Assembly (NCBI GenBank): GCA_022376515.1
Contig: WTXI01000023.1
Span: forward strand, 248,001-312,000
Reading direction: 5' to 3'
Length of the DNA: 64,000 nucleotides
Source of the DNA: Lactifluus volemus
Taxonomy: Eukaryota > Basidiomycota > Agaricomycetes > Russulales > Russulaceae
Each line of letters opens with the position of its first letter. Within the stretch, counting starts at the first letter, position 1. Position numbers and translations under genes: made by a program. The notes beneath the pieces were generated by a model. It made no database searches, was not told the origin of the DNA, and saw only the letters and a list, made by a program, of their open reading frames with translations. Positions 33,812 to 45,357 of the stretch are shown in pieces.

Positions 33812-34080
33812 GAAAATGTGCAAGTTCGGGTTCCGGTGTGGTGGGCCCCCCGGGCCGCCGCATCCCGAGGCGGGAAAAAGGCCGCTCTAGCGCTCGTTGA
33901 CTCCGACCTCAAATCACATTCCATCTCTCATTGATGTCCGAAGAAGCTCGTCCAGAGCCCGTCAGCGGAGAGGGAGTCCATATGAGTACGTAAGACGTTA
34001 CTCGACTTTGTCATGTCATCATCAAATTCATACTCTTCTATCATAGGTGACCTCCGCCATGTTCCTCGCAGCACCCAACC
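33812..34080 (+). pseudogene. DUF6535 5' fragment (copy E: exon 1 and start of exon 2)
   Basis: Upstream sequence and the first exon at 33934 (M-S-E-E-A-R-P-E) match copy D, including the phase-1 donor after ATGA and an intron ending in ATAG at about 34047. Exon 2 starts (G-D-L-R-H-V-P-R in place of G-D-T-R-H-I-P-Q) but similarity is lost near 34080. No membrane domain follows. It is a broken duplicate. Confidence 0.7.
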
Positions 34081-34824
34081 CCCGCCATACGTTATTATCC
34101 TCTCTAGACGATAGCGCCGGTCGTTGGCATCGGACCCTCAAACAATTGCAACTGCGATGTCAGCACAATCATGATGCCATGGAATTCTATGCGATGCGAA
34201 TTGACCATGAGGGAAGTCAGCTATAAGCAACAAAGTCATATCACCAATGCGCAAAGAAAAGCAGGGGTAACATACCTGAAGACACCTGGTGAGGAAGCAC
34301 CCCCAGATGTCCCAACGATCCTCGGTGGCGTCAGTGGAGGAGGTGGTGGTGGTGGAAGAGGAGGAGGAGGAGGAGCACCCGCAGAAGGGCACTTTGACAG
34401 AGACGCCGCAGCAGCCACCTATGTCGGAGTGAGCACCCATTGGGGGAATGACCGTCTCTACATGAGTAAGTTGAACGTTTGAGGTAGGGTCACCAATGGT
34501 ACAGGCACCCGGGACTGGCTGTGGGTAGGTAATCTGTGTAGTACACATGTACAAGAAGGGGTAAGCGGGACTACGGATGAGTGACCTACTTCCTACCTAC
34601 TTCCTGGTTCCTGGCCTCGGTAATGATTACACACGTCTGTGTGGGTGAGGTGGCTCGCGGATGGTTTGACCCTAAAACATCCTTGTTTTTGGATATAGCG
34701 AAGTCTGTGATAGGTCATGACATTGTATTCTATGATGTATGTATGTCAGCATGTCCGCTTGCTTGGTGGAAACGCGCCCAAGCATATTGAAATTCGAAAT
34801 TACTGTATATCAACTAGAGTACGT
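34081..34824. other. Intergenic with purine-rich triplet repeat
   Basis: Open frames on both strands (plus 34171-34482, minus 34554-34138) are driven by the GGA/GGT repeat. The minus frame has a plausible GTATGT donor after F-L-T-R-C-L-Q but no recognisable domain. No gene is called. Confidence 0.4.
34336..34375. repeat. GGA/GGT microsatellite
   Basis: A 40-bp run of GGA, GGT and GAG triplets, read as poly-Gly on plus and poly-Ser/Thr on minus. Confidence 0.85.
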
Positions 34825-36457
34825 TCATACAAGTTTCGCCAACTGGATTGTATTCCGGCCAACATCTGTGGATAAATATACGTTCTTCAGGAATGTATCT
34901 CCCATTAACCATTGATTTGGGCCGCCCGCTTGACCCTCAGCGATCCCTGATACGCAGTCCCCGGTGGGATTGTTCGGGTCAATAGGCGCGAATGCAAGGT
35001 CACGAGGATCTATAGCGAATGCTCTCCCGCCAAAAGTGACTGCAAGACTTGCATTGGTTGTACAAGGGACCGTGAATCCACCATTACCATCGCTCTTCGC
35101 CCCTGGGATAGCCTGATGTATGACCTGAGCGTCACTAGAGGGAGCAATTAATAGCGTGGTGCCCGTATCAAGGATTGCAGTGCGGCCGACAACTTTGAGA
35201 TCTTGTCCATTTAGCGAGGCGGTGTCAATCTGAGCCTCCCAGAAGCCCTGTGGGTTGATATTGGGAATCGTGGTCAGCGTATTGGGGTCAAATTTGCTCG
35301 TGTCCAACCCTCCGAAGGTAACTTCGCCGTCGTTCTTCTGGTCAGCAAGGCGCGACAGTTTGTACGATGTAATGGAATTTTGAATGAGCCCATTATTGGC
35401 AAGGGCCTCGACGACTGTAGGTACGCGTTGCTCCGATATGGTGCTCCGGGCTAGACCCATGATGCCATCAAAGGGGGATGTAGAACTCGCGAAATTATCG
35501 GTTTCTTGGGTGGCCACCCCAAAAGGGTGGTTGCCAAGCTGTAAACCTGCGATGGCGACATTGTCTGTGATGACAGTTCCACTGACGGCCCCAAGCCCAT
35601 ATTGGACTTGAAAAGACTGTGTTGTATTCTGAAACGAACCTGAGGATTGGGGGCCGAGAAATACGTGGTTTCCCTACAAAACCTGAATGAGATGTGTGCG
35701 ATAAGCAAAACGGAGAGATGCGTACGCAATCTGTTCCGTTGGTAGATACACAGCCCTCTGCACCCACCCAGAGGTCAGCGGAACCAGAATCGGCCAGTAA
35801 GTTAAAGGAACGAGGCGGAGTGCCCATTTCAATAATCGCGACGTAACCCGTATCGGCACCCTGATCGGCAAGCCCGATAGAATTTGGCGTTGTAGGCGTA
35901 TTGGCAGGTGTGAGGGTATTATTCGCAAGAGCTGCTACATCAATAGGGCTGAAGCCCTGGTTGCCATTTGCCGTGCTAGTGGTAGACCCGGTGACATCTG
36001 CCTCAAAAGTCTTTTCACTGGACACATGTCTTGTGAGACCATTACAGTATGGAGGGAATGTAAAGGCGTACATGGAGTTAGGGCCAGAATGACTGCCGGG
36101 CTTGGCACCGGCGTGACCGACACGAAGGCTACGAGCGGCGATCTGCGCCTCACGAGCGGCAAGTCGCTCAAGATATATCTTAGGAGAGACATCCACGATA
36201 CCCGTCATACGGGCGAGGCGGCGATGCGAGCGATTGATGTGTCTCTGTAAAAGCTATGCAAAGGATTATTATGGGTTCCAATAGGTTATATGAGAAATGA
36301 TACGAACTATCTGAGGATGGAGGTCGCGCCGGATAGCAATTTGCTGGAGAGACAATTTGACGAGTCCCGTTTGCTCTCGCGTTAGTGGAACAGCATAAGC
36401 TTCAAAAGTTATCCATAAGAGGGTTGCCGGGATCAAAATGAAAGGCGTGAGCTGCAT
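34825..36457 (-). CDS. Pepsin-family (A1) aspartic protease, secreted
   Basis: Exons on the minus strand are 36457-36308, 36244-35726 and 35673-34825, joined in frame to 505 aa. It begins with a hydrophobic signal peptide (M-Q-L-T-P-F-I-L-I-P-A-T-L-L-W, cleavage likely after about residue 22) and a basic propeptide with R-H-I-N-R-S-H-R-R-L-A. Catalytic motifs are A-D-S-G-S-A-D-L-W-V (Asp about 202) and A-I-L-D-T-G-T-T (Asp about 392), with Y-G-L-G-A-V-S-G before the flap region. The first motif has Ser where most family members have Thr (D-T-G-S). The conserved C-terminal W-L-M-G-D-T-F-L-K-N is present. Probably an extracellular polyporopepsin-like digestive protease. The first donor (GTTCGT) is weak, so the exon 1 junction is the least certain part. 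Confidence 0.88.
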
Positions 36458-38190
36458 TAGTGTAGAATAGTGGTATAGAATACAGCTGAAAGACAGGACC
36501 AGCCTGTAGTATTCAATGAAAGAATGGATGGGTGGGGATGAAAGAGAATGTAAGTAATTCCTCGTCCTTTATGTGTGACCAGGTGTACGGGAACAGACGC
36601 AATCCTGACAACATAATGACATGCGGCCCAGGTCTGTGTCTGACGACCATTTAATTAGCTTTTGTGCTTAAAATCCGGTGCGTGGACCATGCGTTGGTGA
36701 AGGGTGGACTATTGTTTGGGCCCAGGGATAGACGCCCGGAAAGAGCTACGACGGAGAAGAACAATGAGGAAACAAGAGAACTTGGTGACTATACCGGTAG
36801 TTTACGAACAAGTTAGCTCCCGAGAATAAAGCGCTTTCCTTTGGGTCTGACTTGTTTGTGAATAGTACAATCAGGCATTGTTTGCCAAAATTTCTCGAGT
36901 CAACGTCTTGTTGCCACGTCCGCTTACGTGTGCAGATTACAACACCGTTCACGTGGTTGTTTTTCCCTTCTTAGCCATCCCTTGGTCGATCCACCTTCTA
37001 TTTGTGTACAGTATGACCCGCGACACAAAAATATGTGTGTGCTCAGCGTTTCCCTTAGCGTGACCCGCCAGGGTCGGCAACTCCTTCTTGTGAGCGCACG
37101 CTCCCATACTCTCGGAATAGGATTAACTGGTTTCTCAATGAATTTTTTTTTTTGAAGAAAACAAGTAAGATTTAGTGTAGCTACAACAACAATGGTGCAT
37201 ATTCTGCAACCAAACGTGGCTGTTCAAAGCCAGTGGATCAGCATGTACATCAATTCCCTGTCTGTTGACGAACTTACTGCAGTTGTGGGCTTCTGTCAGC
37301 CTTGTGCCACCTTCTCAATCTGCTTCAATCATTCATCTCCCTGTGCGGGTGGGGTTCAGCGTCGAAACTTTCTCAAGGGATGCGTTTTCAGCAAACTGTC
37401 GTCACAGGGATCGGGATCTCTAGGTTTGTTCGGAGGTGAGGAAATGGAAGTGGGTGAGATTGTAAGGAATTCGAGAGCGGTGCGGCGGGTCATCCAGCAC
37501 GGATGGCACCCTCGTGATCTTGACCGAATCGGGGATTCGGCGGAGCGGAAGGGGGTTTGGAGAGTCGTGTGGGCAGGTGTGGTAGTGACGAGAGATGTGC
37601 GCATCGCATGGCAGCACCCTCGTGCACAGGTGTCAGAGGGGGGGGGGGGGGGCTGGCAGCCGAGATTGTGAACGCTGACCTTTTGCTGAGGCAGCAGCGG
37701 TGACCAGCATTTTTCGCTCGGCAGTGGCTCGGCAGTGGAGGAGGAAGCTGAGACAATGACTCCCGAGGGTGATGGTGGGATACCAACAAGATGATCCACA
37801 CGCCTCTTCATTATCACTCACGTTATATCGTATGTTTAGCATTTTGAACCCATCGGAGAAAAAAAAGTCATGATTCGACGGCTCCTACATCATGTTTGCC
37901 AAGGTGAAATTGATCACCTTTGAAACGGGGCGATGTTGTCACGATTCACGACGTTTTACATCGTTCTGTGTTTTTCCGAGTCAAGTGTTTGGGAGGCACA
38001 TCCATTCCGGGAGATGCCGATTGTAGAATTATTACAAGTGAGTGGTGCATCTTCTACTATGTGTGGGGATCATATAACTTCTGTACCGTGCTTTGCTAAC
38101 TTGGAATGCGGGAATATGTAAAGCGAGCTATGGAGTAAAATATGCATGACTGCGTTATAACATGGGGAGGCTTCCAACCTGAGTTAATGT
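36458..38190. other. Intergenic between protease and MDM34
   Basis: Holds the protease promoter (36458-37000) and the MDM34 downstream region, which is duplicated at 33130-33600. A 159-aa plus-strand open frame (37192-37671) and overlapping minus frames show no domain or splice logic, and a G-tract at about 37640-37651 splits the region. No gene supported. Confidence 0.45.
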
Positions 38191-40644
38191 TCATTCATGA
38201 TACGAATACCCATGCCGTCGCAGAGAATACGAATCCATGTTTTCTGGTGAGCGAGCATGATGTGCATGCGGCTGAGGTTGTCTATCCCCACGCCGAAGCG
38301 CCGCATACTCCAACGACGGAGGTCCAGGTTCTTCTGGTTCTGATCCGGCAACGACAGGTGGCTCGGAACGTATGCGAAAATATCGATCCATATCCTCCGC
38401 ATCAAACTCACTCGGCGGAGATATCGACTCTCCCCCTTCATCGTCCGTGCGCGGCCCCTCACCTGTCTGTGCTTCCGCCGCGGCGGTCCCTAGCGCATAC
38501 GTACGGCGCCTGCGCGCACGTGGTGGAGCACGTGGTGGAGTAGGCGGTGCGCGACGCGGGCCGGAGCGCACTGTGAAGTGAGAGAGAGCACGGGTGTACG
38601 GAGAGAGGGTGTGGTTCGAGTGTGCGAGAGTTGCGAGCGTCGAGAGCGCACCATGGAGCGCGGGGCGCAGTACTATCCGGGGGTCGGTGTCCCCGCTTGC
38701 ACTCATGCTCGTTATGGATGTACGCCGCGCGCGCTCGCGTGGGACAGGTAGTAAAGCTTCGGTGGAAGGTGGGGTAGGCACAGAGTGTGTTTGTGTGTGA
38801 GAGCTGGACTCGTGCGTGGGGCTTGACGGTGATGATGATACGGCGCGGTGGGGAGGCGAATAATAGAGTGGCGGGGTCGGTACCTCGAATGGGTCGCGGT
38901 GGTGTGGGTAAGTATGTATACTAGAAGAGCGCGCTAGTGAGTTGGCTACCCCAAAGGGGGGCAGGTAAGGATTATGCAGCGAGTGAGGGCGGCGAGGGAA
39001 GTCTGCCCGGGGCAGCCGTTCGAGCGCGGCGTGGGTAAGGCGAGATGGTGATGAGTGTCTTTCGGAGCGGGAAATCCCGGGGTGGACCTGCGAATGTGCG
39101 TGGAAGACACGTGGACGCGTCACTGTGCCACCACCAACAGCTGGAACAGTTTCGTACTCGATGCCTGAGCCTGTCCCCGCTTGACGGTCACCTATCACTG
39201 ATGGCTCAGGAGTATAAACTGGCACTGTGTCCTCCCAGTCGATTTCATCGTACGACGTCCCCTCTTCCATAACATCAGCATCATCCTCATCGGCACTTTC
39301 CTCTGCGAGATCTGCGAGCCCGCGGCTAGGATTCGCAAAAAGGCGACCAAAAGAGCGGAAGACGGATTTTGTCGGAAGACCCTCCGGTCGCAGGCCGTAA
39401 GTGGGGTCGAAATTCTCGATTTCGGGGAATGTGCTATCGGGGGGATCCGGAGATAACGCGGGGGAGGGAGATTCCGGGCGACGACTTCTAGAGCGGGCCG
39501 TACCCGTAATTGACGAACCTGAAGAGGTCCGCGCACGGGGATGGTACGTTCGCATCCCGGATGTCATTGTGTATGCAACAGAGGGTTGTCTGGCGTTGGG
39601 TAGAGGGTGCTGATGAAGGGTGCGAAGATCTGGGGCGGACATTACCATGGATGGATCTGGGGTAGGTGGCGCAGGTGGAGCATTCGCAAGATAAGGGGCC
39701 TCAACCTTAGCCTTCACCCACTGCTGGCTCAGTCTATGGATGATTCCGGGGAGATCTTCGCGGAACATCTGACGCAGCTGTCCCTCGATCTCGTGTTGGA
39801 TGAAGGACTGGATAACGGCTATAGAATCGAATGTGCTATTGATGTCCACGTTCTGAAGTGGGTCTGTTTTGAAGACTAATGTGATGCCTTTTTGTTTTGA
39901 AACGACGAGAACGACATAAGAAGAAAGTCGGAAATGGGAAAGGCGTAGGAGCATGGGCACCACGAGGGGTTGTTTCGCCGCCAACATTCCACTGGAACCC
40001 GTCATGAGATGAATGTCGGGTTGTTTGTGGTTCAGAGGATTTGCCTATAGAATAGGAATGTTAGCAAGAGGACACCTCCGAAAAAACAGTCAGCCACGCG
40101 CGCTTTCGTAGAGCAGACAGTCGAATAGGAATAATGCAATCAAAAACGACAAGTCTTTGTGTAATGTGTAGAAAGCAGTCACTGAAAGACAACCATCCCG
40201 GACAAATATCCCAGCTCTGGGAATTGAAACGAGAAGGGAAGGGTGCCATTTGCAGGAACATCCATTTGGAAGCAGGGGGGAGGGGAAGGAACAGCAGGGA
40301 ACAGCACACACCTGCACTTTGGTCCTCAAGACGAGGTGCGCATCGCCTGCATAGGTTAGACGAAATATTCCGCGAAATTGTTCCATGGTGAGGTCGCCAA
40401 TATCACGAACTTCGAGCTCCGGGGGCTGTCACACGACAGGACGACGGGAGAGGGGGCGTTGATGAGCAGCGTCGGGGGCGGGGGACCACACACGCACCTG
40501 AGTACCCATCTCTAGTTCTACGACCTCAATCTTGTCTGCGATGACTGGTGGTTTGGGGCCCTTGTTAAGGGCTGCGTTGAGCATTTCGATAGCGTCGGCA
40601 TGGAACTGGTCGGAGAAGCGGGGCCATTGGAACGAAAAGGACAT
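38191..40644 (-). CDS. MDM34: Mdm34, ERMES complex subunit
   Basis: Exons on the minus strand are 40644-40498, 40425-40312 and 40044-38191, giving 704 aa. The start [15 protein letters not shown] is the canonical Mdm34 N-terminus and fixes the start codon. The SMP-type lipid-binding domain (about residues 1-200) runs across all three exons, with [14 protein letters not shown] and [11 protein letters not shown]. The remainder is Ser/Pro/Arg-rich, as in other fungi. In yeast, Mdm34 sits in the outer mitochondrial membrane and tethers mitochondria to ER with Mdm10, Mdm12 and Mmm1 for phospholipid exchange. A non-functional copy of the last ~70 codons lies at 33130-33811. Confidence 0.95.
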
Positions 40645-41051
40645 TGCGGGAGTGATAAGTGCGAGTTATGGGGCGGTCATAGGCGAAAGGGGAGGATATC
40701 TAGTTACAGAGTTGGTAGTGAGCGCAAGCCAGACATGATAGTGCGGCTGAGAGAATATTACAAGTGAAAGAAATTCACAGGCGTTCATCCTTCCGCTTCG
40801 TCCCGACTGGTTAGTACGCCTAACGTAACGAGTCACCTTTTTTAGTTCCTGTGGCTTGCGAGGCCAGGTACAGGTCGTCGCTATCTCTCTCGGTCCCATT
40901 CGTCCTTCCTTCTCCCTGATGGACAAACCATATATTAATCAACGACAGAATGGACACGATACATAAATGTACTACGCCATAGAGATAAACAGGAAATCAT
41001 TACAAGGTATGAGGTCATACTGAATGAGTCTGCAGGGCCAGCCATGCGAGA
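40645..41051. other. Intergenic: MDM34 promoter and 3' flank of next gene
   Basis: About 400 bp between the MDM34 start and the stop codon of the gene to its right; both are on the minus strand. No further gene seen. Confidence 0.5.
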
Positions 41052-42460
41052 TCAAGAGCTGATAAAGAATTGATTAAAGAGCGCCAGGCTCTGTGAAAAC
41101 GTGTCTTGCAGCCTAGAGTAGAGAGGAGGGTTTTCGGAATGGTCATTTGCGTGGCCTCCCCATGGGGGCATCGTAGATATGGGGTCACCGGCCTCTGGAT
41201 CTTCTTCGGGATATGAGATAAACTCCTCGAACAGTAGTCCCAAGTTGATCGAGGGTGCAGGTGCAGGTGCGTGTGCCGCCATTGCGGCTGCGAGAAACGC
41301 TGGGTCGGTCGTCGGAGGGAGGAGATGAGGGGGCAAGTAAAGTTCCGGCTCGTCGTATTCAAATTCCATTTCGGATTCCTCGTGCCAATGGATAACTTGC
41401 GTAATGACAGGAGGAGGTACGCTGAAGGATATAGACGAGGTTGGAGCCAGTTCTTCATCGACTTTCTCGTCACATTCCGGCTCGTCCTTCCGGCCTTCAG
41501 CAACGGTGGTAGTATTAGTGAAATAGCGCGGAATGGAAACCGGCGGGAAATCAGAAGGGCATATTTCCTCTACGCCTGGCTCGACAATCGGATGCCAAGA
41601 GTCTAGAATCTTCTCCACCTTGGCCGCGGTCATCTTGGCCGGCTTTCGCTTTCTGCTCTTACGCTTCTGAGAAAGCTGGGCTCTCAGGAATTCTTGCTGG
41701 CCAAAGGTCATCTTGAGCACTCGGTACCCCTTCTCAAACGGCGACATCTGAATGCCGGAGAATGGAAACAGCTTGCCGTGTTCATCTGGGAAGTGAGTCT
41801 GAAATCCTTCACATGTCTTGATGTGGCGCAGCATCGCCTCGCCTCGACCCGTTCTAACAACAAGACATAGTTAAGTAGTGTTCCAGGAATATAAATATAG
41901 ACTGTCGCTGACCCGTCTTGACAATGAGAGTCAAGGACGCAGCCCGGGCAAACGACCCTCGGGAGCCACTGGACGATTTCGGGGCCCAAATGGTCTGCGT
42001 GATCTTTGGAAAATAACTGATGCTTGCGAAGGCTTGGGATGTCGAACAGAGGTTCGCCGTCAACGATGCGGACAAATCTAGCACAGCAATCCTTGGCAAC
42101 TTCGACCTTTTCTCGTACCCTCACAGGTAGTTCGTTCTGCGAAAAGAAGTCAGAATTACTTGGTACGCTATTTGCGCACGGATCTAAATGACGTACCAAC
42201 AACCGTGATGTAGGGATGGATATGGTACCCGCATCCCCGATGTTTAACCAACAGGAATTCGGCTTCGGTTTGACCATCGCGCTCATTTTAGTCTTCCCAA
42301 AATCTGGCTTGGCCCTGGTCCTCCCAGTGGTATTCTTCAGGATGGACATTTTGTTCTTGGCGTCAATGGTAGAAGTGGCGCGAAGATTCATACGGTGGCT
42401 GGACGGTAAACGGCTAGCTGCACGAACGAGTGCTTTCGATATGCGACCAGCGCGAACCAT
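41052..42460 (-). CDS. Uncharacterised protein with possible C2HC zinc motif
   Basis: Exons on the minus strand are 42460-42197, 42136-41913 and 41853-41052, giving 429 aa. I do not recognise the family. After splicing, the middle reads C-P-G-C followed about 20 residues later by H-I-K-T-C, spanning the second intron, which could form a C2HC zinc site. A Lys/Arg-rich stretch (K-R-K-S-R-K-R-K-P) nearby could be a nuclear signal. The C-terminal third is acidic and Pro/Ala-rich, like an activation-type region, which hints at a nuclear regulator, but that is only inference. The 60-nt first intron is in frame without a stop, so its retention would add 20 residues. The exact start is uncertain; a second Met lies 23 codons downstream. 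Confidence 0.65.
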
Positions 42461-43363
42461 GCCAGGGACAGGAAAGACGGAAGAATATAATAAGTTTTAA
42501 TCCAGGAGGTCTTGGCTTGGGAAAGTGGAAACCCCCCGAAGGACTGCACGGTTAAATAGTGCAGACCAGGGGCCAAAGGTATCGCAAGCCACAAAACGCT
42601 TTACACGCCACAGAAGGGCCACATGGTACCAATCTCGAGCTCAGTTACTCCGAGGACATAGAGATGCTTCAAAAGGCGTTGTGGAGAGAGCGAAGAGAGA
42701 GAGTAAACATGTACACGGATCCTCAGGCGAGCCACACCGCGCGCATTCAAAGAGGTTTGACATCCATTCTTGGGCGTAAGAAATGGTGGAAGGGGGGCCC
42801 CCGCTTTGGCAATAAACTTTTCGAGCAACGCGAAGCGCATTGTGCCCTCCGAAAACACAATGTTGTGGAAATGTTGTCGCGCAAGATGAGGTGTGTTTAA
42901 TCGGGAGTGAGAGCATGAGACCAAGTTGGGCGGATTCAGCAGTTCAAGAACTAGTAAGTTAGAGCATTCCCCTTCGCTTAGGCGATATGTATTGATGTGG
43001 ACTGGTGCGGACGCAAGGGCCCGGCGAACCCGGCGACGCTTGTGCTCCCGATAACTGAATTGCTAAATTTCGTCACATTCAAACATGGTTGCCCTTCCCG
43101 GCTCAGTAAACGACAATCACTTCTGAGAGTTCAATCGAGACTTGCTCGGCTGAGGGGGTCTTTGAGTTCCGTTGCACCTACTAGCCTGACTGACGGTCAC
43201 GCTCGAAACAACTACATGAAGTAAGGCCCTTGAGTCCCGGTGATACAATTCATACAAATCTGTGCTACTACAGTACCTACTACACACTTGCACTTTTCGC
43301 ATCTCCGTCATTACCTCTCGTCAAACAACAAACAAACAAACAAAAGCTTTTGCTTTAAGCGTG
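42461..43363. other. Intergenic between divergent genes
   Basis: Overlapping open frames at plus 42559-42900 (113 aa) and minus 42924-42601 (107 aa) both look marginal, and neither has a domain. A CAAA/ACAAAC tract at 43324-43344 is probably 5' UTR of the next gene. Confidence 0.4.
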
Positions 43364-43921
43364 ATGCGCAGCCAGAACCCCAACTTGTCACCTCGTGTTG
43401 GCTTGCCTCGACGACAGCCACAGCGCTTAGTATCGCCGACCAACGACAACTACGACACCATTACCACTTCAACTCCCACTCCACACTCTGAGCGCCACTC
43501 ACACCATCGTCGAGATACAATACCATCTCAGATGGTCTTATTCCGTGCAGCAGCCCCACCGATCCTCTTTGCCATCTTAATCGCAGTGCTACTCATCGAG
43601 CTCCGCGCGCGCCTCGCCTCTCCACTCCCTCATAGTACCCCTCTGCCTCTGGGCGTCGACGTTTCTATACATGGCAACACTTCCATGCAGCGTGCGCTCA
43701 TATGGGCAGAGGCGCGTTGGCCGGGTTTATGGATAGTCCTCCCTTTGGCGTGCGCGGGGACTCTCGGCGCGTTGCGTGTCGTCATTTGGGTCTGTTTTAC
43801 TGTGCTTAGTCGTCTAGAGGGACAAGTGAACTCGTCTGATTTCGCGCGCGTTAGGATCGGTCGGTGGGAGGATGGCAGTAGCGTGTCGGGTAGCGAACTT
43901 TTGACCGGGATGTTCACGTGA
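43364..43921 (+). CDS. Small hypothetical membrane protein
   Basis: A single open exon of 185 aa. The N-terminal 55 residues are polar (Ser/Thr/His/Arg-rich). A hydrophobic stretch follows (F-R-A-A-A-P-P-I-L-F-A-I-L-I-A-V-L-L), and a second one lies around residues 125-150 (W-I-V-L-P-L-A-C-A-G-T-L-G-A-L). This predicts two membrane passes. The start at 43364 was preferred over an in-frame upstream ATG-less extension because an ACAAAC-repeat leader typical of 5' UTRs precedes it. No family recognised. Confidence 0.5.
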   Translation: MRSQNPNLSPRVGLPRRQPQRLVSPTNDNYDTITTSTPTPHSERHSHHRRDTIPSQMVLFRAAAPPILFAILIAVLLIELRARLASPLPHSTPLPLGVDVSIHGNTSMQRALIWAEARWPGLWIVLPLACAGTLGALRVVIWVCFTVLSRLEGQVNSSDFARVRIGRWEDGSSVSGSELLTGMFT

Positions 43922-44068
43922 TGTCTTTTTCATTGCGAAGGACGTTCAACGCCCAAGTATGATATTGTGTTTCCGTATTACAAGACATAGTGGATGACGA
44001 TTTAACGACATGGTAGATTATTTAAACAATCTCATAAGTACGTCAGACTTTGGTTAGGTTTATATGAT

Positions 44069-44804
44069 TCAGTGATAAATGTCATATCGCCGAGACTCAG
44101 GCTCCCGGTCAACGTCGGTAGTGTGGCAATTTTGAATATCCGAGAACGCGTGCTCAAAGTTCACCGAGGGGTCAAAATTCCGCTTGTACAAATCCCGTAT
44201 CCAATTGTCGCTCACGGGGCCCGGTTCCTCCCACTGAGTCGACGCGGGGGTCGGCAACGCCACGCAATCGATTCCCAAAACTTTCTTGGCCAGGGCGATG
44301 TTAGCCTCTTGCTGTTCCGTCAGGGCCACTTCGCGCTTCTTGATTCTTAGGATCACCGCAAACGAATGGGCAATGTCGACCCAACAAGCAAAATCGGACC
44401 ATTGGTTGGCAAATCCGGTCCCGAGGGACCAGTACAAGAGTTTGCGTACGCTCTGTTCTATTTTCTCCAGGCAGGAGACGTGCTGTGTGTGTCGCGGAAA
44501 GTCAGAGATCGTGAAGGACAAAAAGTGGTCGTGACAAAGGACGACTTACAAGCTTCAAAAGCTCCTCCCTGGAGCGGCCGAGAAAAGACGAAAACCCTCG
44601 ATAGGTTTTGAATAGTTGAGGTTCCAAGCCTCGGAACGGTATGGAACTCTTGATATTGTTGGAAACGGCCTCTAAGAGGCTTTCGTGACTTTCGGAGGGG
44701 GAAGGAAGCGTGTCCGGATCGCTTTGACTGTCTCTAAAGAGCAGAATGTCCAAGGTTTCGGCCAAAAATTCGTATGACCTGGGGGAAGGTGGAGAGGATT
44801 CCAT
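44069..44804 (-). CDS. Hypothetical protein, two exons
   Basis: Exons on the minus strand are 44804-44550 and 44482-44069, separated by a 67-nt intron with GTAAGT donor and CACACAG acceptor, giving 222 aa. The protein is soluble, with alternating acidic and aromatic residues and a helical middle (for example I-L-R-I-K-K-R-E-V-A-L-T-E-Q-Q-E-A-N). No signal peptide, membrane segment or known domain was recognised. The splice signals and sustained frame support a real gene. Confidence 0.55.
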
Positions 44805-45357
44805 GACAGTTGTAAAGATGTAAACACGCAAAGTCGACTTTTTCGAGAATAACAAGGTGAAGAGAAGGTTGTGAGTGAATTGGAAGTTGTGCAGCCAGGG
44901 AATGCGGACATATGTATTTATATTGGGGGGGGTTCTGCGCATAGAATTGTGGTTGTGGAAAGTCGTGTGTGGTCAAACTTCAAAGGTCAAGGTGTTGTAT
45001 CAGAGACGCACAATAGAAAAGCTCGTAGAGACAAAGGATGCGCTACATGCGTGTGGATTCGAACAGTGTCAAGCGTCGGCTACATTTTGTGTAGGGTCAC
45101 CCCATGAAAGGAAGGTTGCCCACAGCAAGGAGCGGTTACGAGAGCGACGTGGTTTGTCGGTGCCCACCGACTTTTGATAGCGATGCTAATCGCTTACACG
45201 CCTGGAATTCGCACAACCGGTGTCGATGCGGCCCGGATGCAGCATTGAGATATGTGGCACCAGGTGGACCATTCTCGAGCAGGCGGCGCATACATCCGAT
45301 TAAAGGGCACGTGACCTAAGCCAAACACCAATGCGGGACGACTCATGCAGATTTTGA
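44805..45357. other. Intergenic
   Basis: 5' flank of the 222-aa gene and 3' flank of deoxyhypusine synthase; nothing else recognised. Confidence 0.5.

Noticed and set aside
34138..34554. A possible minus-strand Ser/Thr-rich gene with a GTATGT donor
   Set aside because: The reading is dominated by a triplet microsatellite and no second exon with meaningful sequence was found.
37192..37671. A 159-aa plus-strand frame between the protease and MDM34
   Set aside because: No recognisable domain; composition drifts into a G-run and an overlapping antisense frame is equally open.
42559..42924. Overlapping small frames on both strands (113 and 107 aa)
   Set aside because: Neither has splice signals, domains or a convincing start; coding strand cannot be decided.
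45055..45075. GGATTCGAAC resembling a tRNA T-loop / B box
   Set aside because: The flanking bases do not form a T stem, and no acceptor, D or anticodon arms could be built on either strand.
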